NCBI GenBank assembly: GCA_947330515.1
Contig: CAMZOE010000010.1
Location: 1 to 64,000 of the forward strand
Origin: an uncultured Mycoplasmataceae bacterium
Lineage (GTDB): Bacteria; Bacillota_I; Bacilli_A; Mycoplasmatales; Hepatoplasmataceae
Reading direction: 5' to 3'
Length of the DNA: 64,000 nucleotides
The notes under the pieces were generated by a model. It saw only the letters and a program-made list of their open reading frames with translations, was not told the origin of the DNA and did no database searches. Of this stretch, positions 32,103 through 44,121 are shown in pieces; the stretch's first letter is position 1, and each line of letters starts with the position of its first letter. A program made the translations under genes and the position numbers.

Positions 32103-33002
32103 ATGAACAAAGTAGGAATATTATTTGATTCCAGTTGTGGATTTAGTAAAGAAAAAATTGAAAAAGATGGAAATTACTTTATCCCAATAATTATTGAAAT
32201 TGCTGGTCAAGAATATCAAAGTGGTATCGACTTAAATAATGAAATTCTTTTTGAAAAATTTAAAACTCATAAAGAACCATACAAAACTTCTTCAGTAAGA
32301 ATGATTGATTTTGAAGAACAACTTAATAAAGCCTTAGAAGAAAATGAAAAAGTTATCGTTCTTGCAATTTCAAAAGGAATTTCTTCAACAACAGAACATC
32401 TTGCACATTTTGTAAAACAAAATGATAAATACAAAGATAGAGTTATTGTTTTTGATTCTAATTATATTACTCCATGAACAATGTTCATTTATGATGATTT
32501 AATGGCATTAAAAAATTATGAAAACGTTAATGTAGAAATGGTTATTAAAATGCTTGATTTTTATAATAACATTCAACAAGGTTATGTTGCTCCAGATAAT
32601 TTAGAACGTTTAAGAATTGGTGGAAGATTAAATGAAGTTCAATATAGACTTGCAAAAGTTTTAAAAATTCAACCAATTATTGAAGTTATTGGTGGTGGAC
32701 TAAATAATGGAAGAACCTTTAAAGTGCGCAAATTTGAAAAAGCAATTAAAAAAATGGTTGATGAAGTTGCTAAAGATTGAAAAAGAATTGAAGAAAAAGA
32801 TAATGGTAGCGGAGTTAAAGTACTTTATTTAATTCATGGAAATGATCAAGCAAAAGATTTAATGTTTGATTATGCAAAAGAAATCGGACTTTATATCCAT
32901 GGAGAAACTACTTTATCTCCAGCAATTAATTGTCACCTAGGAGAAAAAGCTTTTGGAATTGGTGCAGTAGAAACTAAACCTTGAAAGTACTTTATTAAAT
33001 AA
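32103..33002 (+). CDS. DegV family (fatty-acid-binding, FakB-like) protein 2
   Basis: NKVGILFDSSCGFSKEKIEKDGNYFIPIIIEIAGQEYQSGIDL; 300 codons through TGA. Confidence 0.9.
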
Positions 33003-33043
33003 GTTACAAATATTAAACTATAAACTAACATCAAAGTATTATA

Positions 33044-33075
33044 CGTCGCATTATTTATCTATGCGACGTTTTTAT
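33044..33075 (+). terminator. Terminator downstream of degV pair
   Basis: CGTCGCA-TTATTTATCTA-TGCGACG-TTTTTATTT. Confidence 0.8.
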
Positions 33076-33096
33076 TTAATAATTTTAATTTAAAAA

Positions 33097-33123
33097 TGCT
33101 TGAACATTATTATGTTCAAGCAA
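33097..33123 (-). terminator. Hairpin between convergent genes, terminator for the 33151-34053 gene
   Basis: TGCTTGAACATAATAATGTTCAAGCA followed by TTTTTAAATT on the minus strand. Confidence 0.7.
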
Positions 33124-33150
33124 ATTTATTTTTCAATATAACTTATAAAG

Positions 33151-34053
33151 TTATTTCCCAACACTTTCTCTTGGAAAAAATAAATTTTTTAAAGATACCA
33201 AGAAAAAAGGTAAGAAAGAAATTACAAAAGGATTTCATGTTATTGTTTTAAAGAAAATGCCATGGTCAGTGTGATAAAGATCGTTCATATGAGACATATC
33301 AAATCAATTGACAATTACCGGCGGTACCGGTTCCGGCGGTTTTACTCAACTAGAACCTACATAAAAAAGATCTTTTCCAAAAAGTTCTAATGCACTTCAA
33401 GGAAATAATAAAGTATTTATTATTATTCTTGTTTTACCTATATTTTTGTTTCATGAAAAATAAAACTCATTATCTATTGTTTGTCTTTCTAATTTAAGTG
33501 GATGATAAAAAATACAAGAAAATACTAATAGATAAAAAACAGTTGCAATAACAATAAGAAAAACTAATGTTTGTTCCTTAATGAAATGGTTAAGAAGATA
33601 AAAGAAAATAATAATCATAATAACTTCCATAAAACTATAATAAAAATACATATGAAAAGAAAATTTACTTCAATCTATAAAAATTAGTTCTCCTGTTTGA
33701 CGTCTTCATTCACTTCCTCACCCTTTAAGATTAAACAAATAAACATACATTAATCAAACAGTAATAAAAACAACTCCGTAAAAAAGAATTTCTAAAAATG
33801 CTTTTGCTTTTATAGAAATTTTTTTATGCTTAGAAACAACAATTCTTTTTAAAAATAGTTCTTGATTAAGTTTTTTATATTTTATAGTTGTAAAAAATGA
33901 TATAAACAAGGTTAAAGCAATTGTTAATATTCCAAAAGCAATTTTAACTAATGGACGAATAATTGTCAGGGTTGATAAAAAAACTACATCAATTATACTA
34001 ATTACAATTATCAATAAAATAAATTTTTTTAATGAATAAAATATTTTTCTCAC
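33151..34053 (-). CDS. Hypothetical multi-pass membrane protein
   Basis: 301 codons through TGA, several hydrophobic segments, KPPEPVPPVIVNWF motif near the C-terminus. Confidence 0.75.
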
Positions 34054-34163
34054 TTTTTCTCTCTCTTTTTTTTAAATTGCAAATTTACACTTTAATAACA
34101 ATGTTATCATATTTTTATAAAAAAAAAACTATAAAATAGTTTTTTCTTCTACACTTATATAAA

Positions 34164-34239
34164 TGGCAGGGGTGACAGGAGTCGAACCCGTAACCGATGG
34201 TTTTGAAGACCACTGCTCTGCCAATTGAGCTACACCCCT
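34164..34239 (-). tRNA. tRNA-Trp (UCA anticodon)
   Basis: AGGGGTGTAGCTCAATTGGCAGAGCAGTGGTCTTCAAAACCATCGGTTACGGGTTCGACTCCTGTCACCCCTGCCA folds as cloverleaf; loop CTTCAAA; CCA encoded. Confidence 0.97.
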
Positions 34240-34268
34240 ATTAAGCAAAATGCTAAAACTAACTAACA

Positions 34269-34496
34269 CTAAACTTTTGTTTTGATGACATCAATAACGT
34301 TTTGAATTGTTTCCATTTCCAATAGTTCTTCGTCTTCGATTTTTATATTAAATTTTTCTTCAACTTCTAAAATTAAATCAAGTAAGTCTAGGGAATCAAT
34401 TCCTAAGTCTCTTAAATTTTTAGAAGGAGTAATTGTGTTGTCTTTTAGAAATTTTTGAATTTCTTTTAAAATTTTTTCATTATTCATACTATTCAA
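34269..34496 (-). CDS. acpP: Acyl carrier protein
   Basis: LRDLGIDSLDLLDLILEVEEKFNIKIEDEELLEMETIQNVID. Confidence 0.95.
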   Translation of the reverse strand: MNSMNNEKILKEIQKFLKDNTITPSKNLRDLGIDSLDLLDLILEVEEKFNIKIEDEELLEMETIQNVIDVIKTKV

Positions 34497-34508
34497 TTAT
34501 AAAGAAAA

Positions 34509-34534
34509 AAGTCTTTTTTAAAAAAGACTTTTTT
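34509..34534 (-). terminator. Terminator hairpin at the end of the FtsX-like permease gene
   Basis: AAAAAAGTCTTTTTTAAAAAAGACTTTTTT palindrome. Confidence 0.6.
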
Positions 34535-37500
34535 AAAATATATTTTTTATAACTTCTTTAGAGTTTAATTTATAGTAAAAATAAAAACTAACTGAATACA
34601 ATAAAGCCATAATTATAAGATCTAAACCAATGATTGCTAACCATTGTCATCAAACCATTTTAAAGGTTAAATCAGCTGCCATCAAGAATAAAAATAACTT
34701 AGTAAAGAGGAAGAACATTAAAAATACTAAAGGAATGAGGACAACAAGTGCTGTAAATACCAATAATAGGTTTGGCGAAAGAATTAGTTTAGAAGTTTGC
34801 CTAGTATTATAACCTAAAGATTTAAGCATCGAAACTTCTCTAACATTATCATCAATTGTTTCTTTAATTGAAATCAAAATCATAAACATAGGAATAATTA
34901 GGATAATTAAAGAAGATAAAATTAATGATTCGGTAATAATTTTATTTACTTGATTACTTAAAGCTTTAAGAAAAGGTAAATTGTAAGTTACTTTTAAATC
35001 TGCAATTAAATTATTTTTAAAAACACTTGAAGATTCTTCTGAACTTTCACTTAACAATTCTATTCCTTCATCAGGCTTAAAGAACTTAAGCATTTTTTCA
35101 TAAGAAGATTCAGAAAATCCATAAGAAGATTGATTATCAATTTGAAAAGCATCATTATAAAAAACATAATGAAAAGAAGTTGCTTTTTGAGTATATCCTT
35201 CAACAAATTCTCTAGAAGTTAAAATTCCATAATCAATTTTGCTGTAAATACCAATAATTTTGATTTTAATAAAATCAGGATTATTAAATCTATCAAAATT
35301 TTTAATGTAAAGAAAATCCCCTTGTTCAACTTTTTGATTTCTTGCAATCCCTTTGTCAATAACAACCGGAATATATTCTTTATTTGGAGTTTCAGATGCA
35401 AACCTTTCTGTTATATTAGGTCCGCTTTTAAACTTGATGTTCATTCATCGCTCATATTCTTTATAACTATCAATAAAACTAACATTAACTGTTTTAAAAA
35501 GATTTTTATCATCTAAACTAATATTTGATGTTTTAGAAACTCCTAAAGAACTATGAAAAAAGAAAGCTGCTTTCTCACTATCAAATAATGTTTTCCCAAA
35601 AGTAATATATGGAAAAGTTCTTAAATAGAAATCTTTTAAAGCAATTAAAGGTTCATCATTTAAATCTATTTCAAGAAGATCCATATAATTATTAGAAATT
35701 CATTTATAAGTTGGTGATAAAAAGATAAATTTATACATTCTCATTAAAGTTAGATTTTCATTTTGAATAACACCTTTATCTGTTTCTTGGTAAAAACCTT
35801 TATCAAAATTATCCCAAGTAGCAAAAGGATGATCTTTTTTATATAAAAATGCTAGCTTAGCATATATTTCAAAGAAATTTCATGTTGTTTGTGGAGAGAT
35901 ATAAGAATAATCAAATAATTCATAATTATCAATTACATCTTTTTTAACAACATCATTTCTTTTAACTACATAATTAGAACTTAAATAATTAGTAATTTCA
36001 AGAGAAATTCTTTTATATTCATTTTTATAAGTAGAAGAAAAATCAACATTTGTATCAAGAAGAGAAAGATTATATTCTCCTAATAAAAACTCTTCATCAA
36101 GAATTTTATCAATTGCTTCAAAGTTTAAATTGGTATATCTTTCTCTGAAAGCTTCATCTAAACCATCAATTTTTTTAAAGTATTTTCTTGGTGAAGAAAA
36201 ATTTGCATATCGATTCCATTCCCTAAAGGAATAATAATCATAATTATCAAAGTTTGCCCCACTAAAATTTTCACTAGTATTAATTGAAACAAATGAACTA
36301 ATAGTAAATGAAATTGCTACTAAGAACAATGAAGATAATGTTGAAAAAACAATTAAAGAAGATTTTGAAATACTCTTGAAAATATTTTTAAAAGCATATG
36401 AAACTTCAAATGATTTAAATTTATCTCCAATTTTTGACATTTTTCGGAAAATAATATTTGGATTATAAACACTTTTTCCTTCTAATAGAATTGTTTCTTT
36501 CTTTGCTAAGGATTTTCTTATTTTTAAATAAGAAAAAACAATGATGATTGAAAAAGAAAGAAGAAAAATAAATATTAAAGCAATTATAGACGGTGGCCTA
36601 ACAACAACATTAAAAAGATTCTTGTAATTTCTCATTGATAATCAGTAAAAAAGAACTGAAAACGATAATGCAAAAACATTATTTACTAGCATTAATATTA
36701 TTGGAAACATTAAAAAAGATAAAGAAATTGAGTTTGTTGAGTAACCAAAAGACTTTAGAACTCCAAATTGTTTATAATTATCCTTTATTTTTGAATTAAT
36801 AATAGAAAATAAAATTGTTATAACAATAATAAAAAGAAGAATGATAATAACAATATTTATAATTTCCGTAATGTAATAATTTAATGACCCATTATCATTC
36901 CTTGAATAATAACTATTAGAAGTTTTGTTGTAAGCAGAAGCAACATCTAGTCTTATCATAAAATAATTAAGAAAATTTTGTTGGTCTTTAAGTTTTAATT
37001 CTTCAAATTTCTTACCTGGAAAAATTGATTGAAAAATGTATTGATTAAATAAATTAACTCTTTGTGCAAGTTCTCCTTCAAGTAGAGTTTCATATTGTTT
37101 TTTTGAAACTTGTTGTCTAATAGAAAAACTATCAATCATGCTTTTTGTTTGTAAGATAACTTCTTCTCTTCTAGTAAATCGAGGACTATAATTTGTTAAT
37201 TCTGGATCCTCACCATATACTAAACGATTATAATCTAAAGAATTAATTAGTATAGATCCTGTTCATTCATCATCACCAGAAGAATATGAATCACGATAAG
37301 TGGCAATTGGCATAAAAGAATAAGTTATTTTGTTATTATATTTTTTATATAAAGAAACTTTATATTCTTGCCCCAAGGAGATATTATTTTTTTCAGCAAA
37401 ATAATCACTAACAGCAACTTCAATTACTTTATCATCAGTAATTGGTTTATTTTTATGATGATTATTTATTGATAATAAATCTTCCTTAGTATAATATCCG

Positions 37501-38369
37501 TTACCTACTCTTTTCTTAGCAAATTCTGTAAATTCATAACGAGCTAAATAATAATTTTCTCCTTTTTTAGAAGATGTTTTTTGTGTGAAACTATCATCTC
37601 TAAACATTTTGTCAAAAGAAGTATAAAAAGAATTATTTGAATAATTATAATCTTCCAAATTAACAAAATATAAAGTTCTAATATTTTTAATTATTTCCTC
37701 AGAACTTTGTAATTTAGCAGTAACTTGAAAACTTTGAACTAAACGATAATATAAATCGTTATTTTCATCATACAAAGAACTATAGTAGTCATAACTATTT
37801 GCAATCATTTTTCAAACATCAAGATTAAAAATGACTCCTTTTGAATAGAAAGTATTTAACGGTTTATAAGTATGAGAAATTGGATCAAGGGTATCTGCTA
37901 AAGGTGATTCTTTATAAATCTCTGACATAAATTCACTTCATTTTGGTCCAAATTCTACTCCTGGAAATCATGGTAACTCGTAAGTAGGGTATGGCGCATC
38001 AACAAACATTTCCCAATATTCTTTAGTTAAATACTTTCTTGAATTTCAATCACCATAATAACCTTTATTTGGATTCAACGAAAACAAATGAGTATTGTAA
38101 TTATCATGATTATCTTTAATACTATTTTTATAAGTTATCATGGAGGTAAAACCACCAAAAACAAAACCAAAGGAAATAGCATAAAAGAAAAGTAAAATAA
38201 CCATTGAAAATGAAAAAGATTTAATTGTTTTCAATGATGATTTATAAATAAATTTATTGTCTTTAATTCCTAAAATAAATTTAACCAATAATAAAAAAAA
38301 TAACCCAATAAAAATAAAGGAAACTACTAAAATAACAATGCTTAACATCTTATTAATATACTTTAGCAA
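34533..38369 (-). CDS. Giant FtsX-like/MacB-type ABC transporter permease
   Basis: Six same-frame ORFs (34650, 35445, 35880, 36642, 37263, 38046) merge into 1279 codons; repeated FtsX-like TM modules (SMIGILKSFGYSTNSISL-like and VREVSMLKSLGYNTRQTSKLILSPNLL). Confidence 0.88.
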
Positions 38370-39771
38370 TAATTGCTATAGTATTTACCATTTCTCCTGA
38401 ATGAACACATTTTCCTAAAGTTGAAGTTTTTTCCAACATTCTAATAGTAGCTCCTTCAATTTTTTCTTGTAATTCAATCTCAAAAGCAGTATCTTCTTTT
38501 CAATAAACTTTTGCAACTTTATCGTTATCAATTACTTCTTTTAATTCTTCCATAGAATCAACTTTAGTAATAAATTTTAAAGTATTTGCTTTTGTTTTTT
38601 CAAATAAATTATTTTTATATTCAGTCTTAAATTCTTTAAAAAAATCTTTTGTAAGTAAATCTAATGAAACTGGATTTTTTGAATTCTTAGAACGATCAAC
38701 AATAATTACTTGATTTTGTTCTATATCTCTTTTACCAAGCTCAATTCTCATAGGAACTCCTTTAATTTCTCATTCTGAAGATTTAAATCCCATTCCTTTT
38801 TCAGAATCATCCATTTTAACTCTTAAACCATAAGCTTTTAAAGTTTTAAAAAGTTCGCTTGCTTTTTGTGATATTTCTTGATCACCATGAGGATTAAAAG
38901 TTAAAATTACAACATGAAATGGTGCGACATCTCAAGGAAGTACTAATCCTTCATCATCTGAATGTGACATAATAATTGCCCCAATACTTCTTGTTGAAAC
39001 TCCTCAAGATGTTTGATTAGGATAAATTGATTTTTGTTCTTTACTTTGAAACTTAACATCAAAAGAAGTTGCAAAAGTAGTTCCTAAAAAATGACTTGTT
39101 GCTGATTGTAATGCTTTTCCATCTCTTAAAATAGTTTCTATAGTATAAGTATTTTTTGCACCAGCAAAACGTTCATTAATTGTTTTTTCACCATCTAAAA
39201 CAAACATATCTAAGTGTTTATTATAGAACAGTTTATATAATGAAAGAATTTTTTTACTATATTTATATGCTTCTTCTTCAGTTTCGTGTAATGTATGTCC
39301 TTCTTGTCATAAAAATTCTGAAGTTCTTAAAAATGGGCGAGTGTTTTTTTCTCCACGCATAACATTTACTCATTGATTAAGTTTCATTGGTAGTTGCTTA
39401 TAACTTTGTAAATTATCTTTAAAATATTTAGCAAATAAAGTTTCAGAGGTTGGTCTAATAACTAATGGTTCAACATTTTTATTTCCAATTTTAGTAATAG
39501 TAAATACTTCTGGTGCAAAACCTTCAATATGTTCTTTTTCTTTTTCCAAATAAGAATAAGGAATTAACAATGGAAGATAAAGCTCTTCAATTTCATCTTG
39601 TTCGAAATATTTAGTTAAAATTTTTTGAATATTTTTTCAAATAGCAAAAGAATATGGTTTTAAAATAACACTTCCTTTGGAAGGTCCATAATCTATTAAT
39701 TCTGCTTTAGTTAGTATATCAGTATATCATTTTGCAATATCTACATTAAAACTAGTGATAAATTTTGACAT
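38353..39771 (-). CDS. proS: Prolyl-tRNA synthetase
   Basis: [53 protein letters not shown]; 473 codons. Confidence 0.96.
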
Positions 39772-39858
39772 TTTTACTCTTTTCTAATTTAATTTCTGTT
39801 GATTATATATAAATTAATTTTATCAAAATAAACATTTACTTATTAAATATAATATTAT

Positions 39859-40527
39859 TTATCCTTGATTAATATAATTTATCTGTTCACATATTTCATT
39901 AATTTCTTCAGAAATTAACTCAAGATTTCGAATAATTACAAAAATTTTATAAAGAACATCTACTCTAGATTGTTCTTCAAAATCTTTTGGAATAATAAAA
40001 TCAAGATTAATAATATGAATTATTTGAAGAAAACTTTTTTGAAGATCATCTGAATCTTCTAAAATCTTAGTTGCAAGAGTTTTATCTTCTGTTAAAATAA
40101 GATTTTTTAATTCTTCCAAAATAGAAATTAATGTTTTTTCATAACCAATAAAATATTCAATTTGTTTGTCACCAAAAATTTCTTTAATAGACCACAAATA
40201 AGTTATTAACTCTGCACTTTCTGTACTATATTTTGAAATTTTATTTACTTCCGAAAACATATTAAAATATCCTATGTTTCTTCTTAAATCTTTAGAAACT
40301 AAGGATTTTGTAAAATTAAAAATAGATTTTCTTCTTGCTTTTTGAATCGCTTTGTCTAAGTCAATATTTTTTTGTTGAATTTTATTAAATTGAAATTGTA
40401 CTTTCTTAGAATCTTCTAAGAATAATTTATCCATTTTTTTAATCTCATAAATTAAAAAATCAATTGCTTCAAGCAAACATTCCTTTAGATTTTCTTCAAA
40501 ATTCTTAATTAATAAATTTTTTTCCAT
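39859..40527 (-). CDS. phoU: Phosphate transport system regulatory protein PhoU-like
   Basis: Helical 223-codon ORF directly after pstB; AAAGGAG SD upstream of ATG at 40527. Confidence 0.8.
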   Translation of the reverse strand: MEKNLLIKNFEENLKECLLEAIDFLIYEIKKMDKLFLEDSKKVQFQFNKIQQKNIDLDKAIQKARRKSIFNFTKSLVSKDLRRNIGYFNMFSEVNKISKYSTESAELITYLWSIKEIFGDKQIEYFIGYEKTLISILEELKNLILTEDKTLATKILEDSDDLQKSFLQIIHIINLDFIIPKDFEEQSRVDVLYKIFVIIRNLELISEEINEICEQINYINQG

Positions 40528-40555
40528 GTTTTTTAATTTTCTCCTTTCGTTAATA

Positions 40556-41929
40556 TTACCCAAATTTTCCTCTAATATAATCATCTGTGCGTTTTTCTTT
40601 CGGATTTGAAAATATCTTTTGAGTTTTATCAAATTCTATTAATTCTCCTTCATAAAAAAACGCAGTATAATCTGAAACTCTTGCCGCTTGTTGCATTGAA
40701 TGAGTAACTATAATAATAGTATAATCTTTTTTCAATTTTAAAATTAAATCCTCTATTTTAGAAGCAGCAATTGGGTCTAAAGCTGAAGTTGGTTCATCCA
40801 TTAAAAGAATTTCTGGTTTATTAGCAATAGTCCTCGCAATACAAAGTCGTTGTTGTTGACCACCAGAAAGAGAAGTACCTAAAGCATTTAAATTACTTGA
40901 AACTTCATCTCATAATGCTGCATCTTTTAAAGATGATTCAATCAATTCATTTAAAATAGCTTTATTTTTAATTCCATTTATTTTTGGTCCATAAGAAACA
41001 TTTTTTGCAATTGACATCGGAAAAGGATTAGGTTGTTGAAAGATCATCCCAATTTTTGTTCTTAATTCTGTAATTTCAATTTTATCATTCTTATTTTTTA
41101 TTGATCTTAGTTTATAAATATCATATTCTCCATCTAATAGAATTTCTCCTTCAGCAGAAAAAACAGATATTTCATCATTAATACGATTTAGTGTTCTTAA
41201 AAATGTTGATTTTCCACAACCGGATGGACCTATGATTGAAATAACTTTATTTTTTGGGATATTAATGTTAATATCAAATAAAGCTTGTTTCTCGCCATAA
41301 AAAACATTAAGATTTTTGATAACAAAAGAAAAATCGTTTTCAATGTTTTTATCTTTTTCAAATACCCCATCAATTATTTTTATTAAATCTAAACGATTTT
41401 TTAATTTTTCTTCTAAGGCTTCGATATTAATTTCTTTTTTAGTGATTTTAACATTATTATCTTCGATATCTTTAACAACTTTTTCAATTGTTAAAGTAAA
41501 AAGTTTTTTTTGATGTTTAAGAATTTTTTTTAAATCAGCTTTAAGATTTACTAATTCAAAAAGTTCAACACTATATTCTTCTTTTGCTGCTTTTTTTTCT
41601 ATAACGATTTCTTTTAAAGAATTAATATTATTTGTTTTTTCATTAATATCTAATTCTAAACTATCAGAATTTTTAATTTCTTCGATAGTTTTTTCTTGCT
41701 TATTTTTTTTATTTATTTTTAATAACAGTGTTGCTTTTTCTGCATTAATTTTTTTATCTAATGAAAAAATATCTTTGGATAAAGTAACTCTTTCTCGATT
41801 TAATTCTTTTTTAAGTTGTTCATATCTTAAAAGTTCGCTTTGACTAAGATTTTCTTTGTTTGAACGCAATGAAGAAAATTCTAAAGTTTTCTGTTCTAAA
41901 ATATCTTTTTGAATTTCTTTCTTAAACAT
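40556..41929 (-). CDS. pstB: Phosphate ABC transporter ATP-binding protein PstB with ~200-aa N-terminal coiled-coil extension
   Basis: [87 protein letters not shown]; 458 codons. Confidence 0.94.
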
Positions 41930-44121
41930 TAAATTCCTCCCATATAAGAAAAGTATCTTATTTTTATTTTTTCTATAATATTAAATTTTTGATCAATTCT
42001 TTTAAATAAATTTAAGAAAATAATTGCAAATATAACAATTACAATTCCAATAATGAAAATTGAAAAAATTGCTTCAAATATACCGAAAAACATAATTATT
42101 ATTCCAACAAATAAAATAATTGCTTCTGTATATTTTGTAGTTTTAATAAAATTAGCAATAGTAGAAAATAATAAAATTAAAAAGACAATTACAATTCCGA
42201 TTGCTTTTACATATTCTCAAAGAATTACTTCTTGTCTAGTTAATTTATAAATTTCACTTGCAAGTGTTGTTCCACCACTTTTAATTCATTCACTTGCACT
42301 TGATTGTGAAATACTTCCATAAATAGTAATAAAAATAGCGGAATCTGCAATGATCATTCCAATTGCAACTACGGCAGAAGAAATAATTGATGGAAGCGCT
42401 TGTTTTAAAAGAACTTTTTTAGTTGTAATTCAATTAGTTCCACCAAGTGCTAATGAAGCATCTTTTTGAGAACTAGGAATAGAATCAAAACCTTCTTGAG
42501 TTGTTTTTAAAATTGTTGGTAAGACAAATAATGAAATAGTAAAAGCAGCAGAAAAGGAATTCAGATGAATAAAATTATTAGAAAATAAAGGAACAAAAAT
42601 AATAGTTCCTATTATTCCATAAATTAACGAAGGAATTCCTGTTAAAACTTGTACCATTAAAGAAATAAAATAAGAAAATTTTGTATTTTTTTTAATGTAA
42701 ATTGAAGTTGTAATTGCAATTAATAAACCGATGCTTAACGATAAAGTTAATGCAATAATAATAGTTAGCAATGTTCCAAACAGTGGGGTTGCTAAACCAT
42801 AAACCTGTTGTCCATCAATAATAGTAAAAATCCCAGAAGTAGAAAGGTATTTAAAATTTAATACTTTGAATCCACCAAAAAAAAGAAAACTCACAATGGA
42901 TAATAAAATTAAAATTCCTATCATTGAAAAAGAAACAATAAATAGATTTCCTAATAAAGTTCGTTTATTTTTAAACTTAGTTGCTCTTTTATTTTTGTTA
43001 CCATAATAAGAATTATGTAATTTAATTGTTGCTATCTCATGACTTAATTCTCAATGTTCTTTTTCTTCAATAAGTCTTCGTTCATATAAAATTTCTTTAG
43101 AAAATTCTTTGAATTCTTTTTTAGTAAGTGCTTTGACACTTTGTTCTTCTACTTTCTTTTTAATAAATTTTTTTTGTTTTATTTTTTTATAAGCTTTTTT
43201 AGAACGATTTTCTAAATCAATTTTAATTTCTAAAATTTTCATTCCAGAAAAAACAATTAAAATTGTCACTAATAACAAACTTGCCATTGCAAACATAGAT
43301 GATTGTTCTAAACTTCCAGAAGCAACTTCTTGAAACCCTTGTAACATAGTAGCAGTAATTAATGTTGTAAAACCAAAAAGACTAAAAGTAGGACCATACG
43401 ATGATTGTGATGCAACCATAGAAACAGCAGTTGCTTCACCAATAGCTCTTCCTAAACCTAATAAAATTGCAACCAAAATTCCTTTGGAAGCACTTCTTAA
43501 AGTGATGTGAATTGAAGTTTGTATTTTTGTAGCACCAAGAGCAATAGAAGATTCTTGAAGTTTTCTATCTACACCTTCTAAACTAGAAATACTTAAAATA
43601 GTTATTGTTGGCATAATCATAAATGAAAGTGTTACAACAACTGAGATAGCAACTCCTGGAGGGACATTAAAAATAGCGCTAATAATGCCATTAATGATAA
43701 ACATTCCAAATGCTCCATAAATTACAGAGGGAATAGCAGCAAGAATAGAAATAACGATAACAAAAGTAGATTTAAATGCTTTAGGAATTATTTTAACAAT
43801 AAATAATGCTGTTAACACTGAGACTGGAACAGCAATTAAAAGTGATAAAAAAGAAATTCATAAAGTATTTATAATCATAAAACCACTTGAAAAAGCTAAT
43901 GAAGAAGGATTATAATAATTACCAAATAAAAAATTCATAAGAGAAAAATTATCAAAAACAAAGAAAGCCGAAATCCCCTTAGAAATAAGAATAAAGATAA
44001 AAGAAATAATAAAAACAATAAACAATGAAGTTATTGTTATTAAAGCATTTTTAGTTAATTGATCTCTTTTAACTTTTTTAGTTTGAATTCTTTTTCTAAT
44101 AATTGTTTCTTTTGATTTCAT
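41929..44121 (-). CDS. pstA: Fused phosphate ABC transporter permease PstC-PstA
   Basis: Three same-frame ORFs form 731 codons with two permease modules (LGRAIGEATAVSMVASQ... and SIPSSQKDASLALGGTNW). Confidence 0.9.

Noticed and set aside
40528-40632. phoU start at 40632 as in the ORF track
   Set aside because: Overlaps the end of pstB; ATG at 40527 has a clear SD (AAAGGAG) and gives a normal PhoU length.
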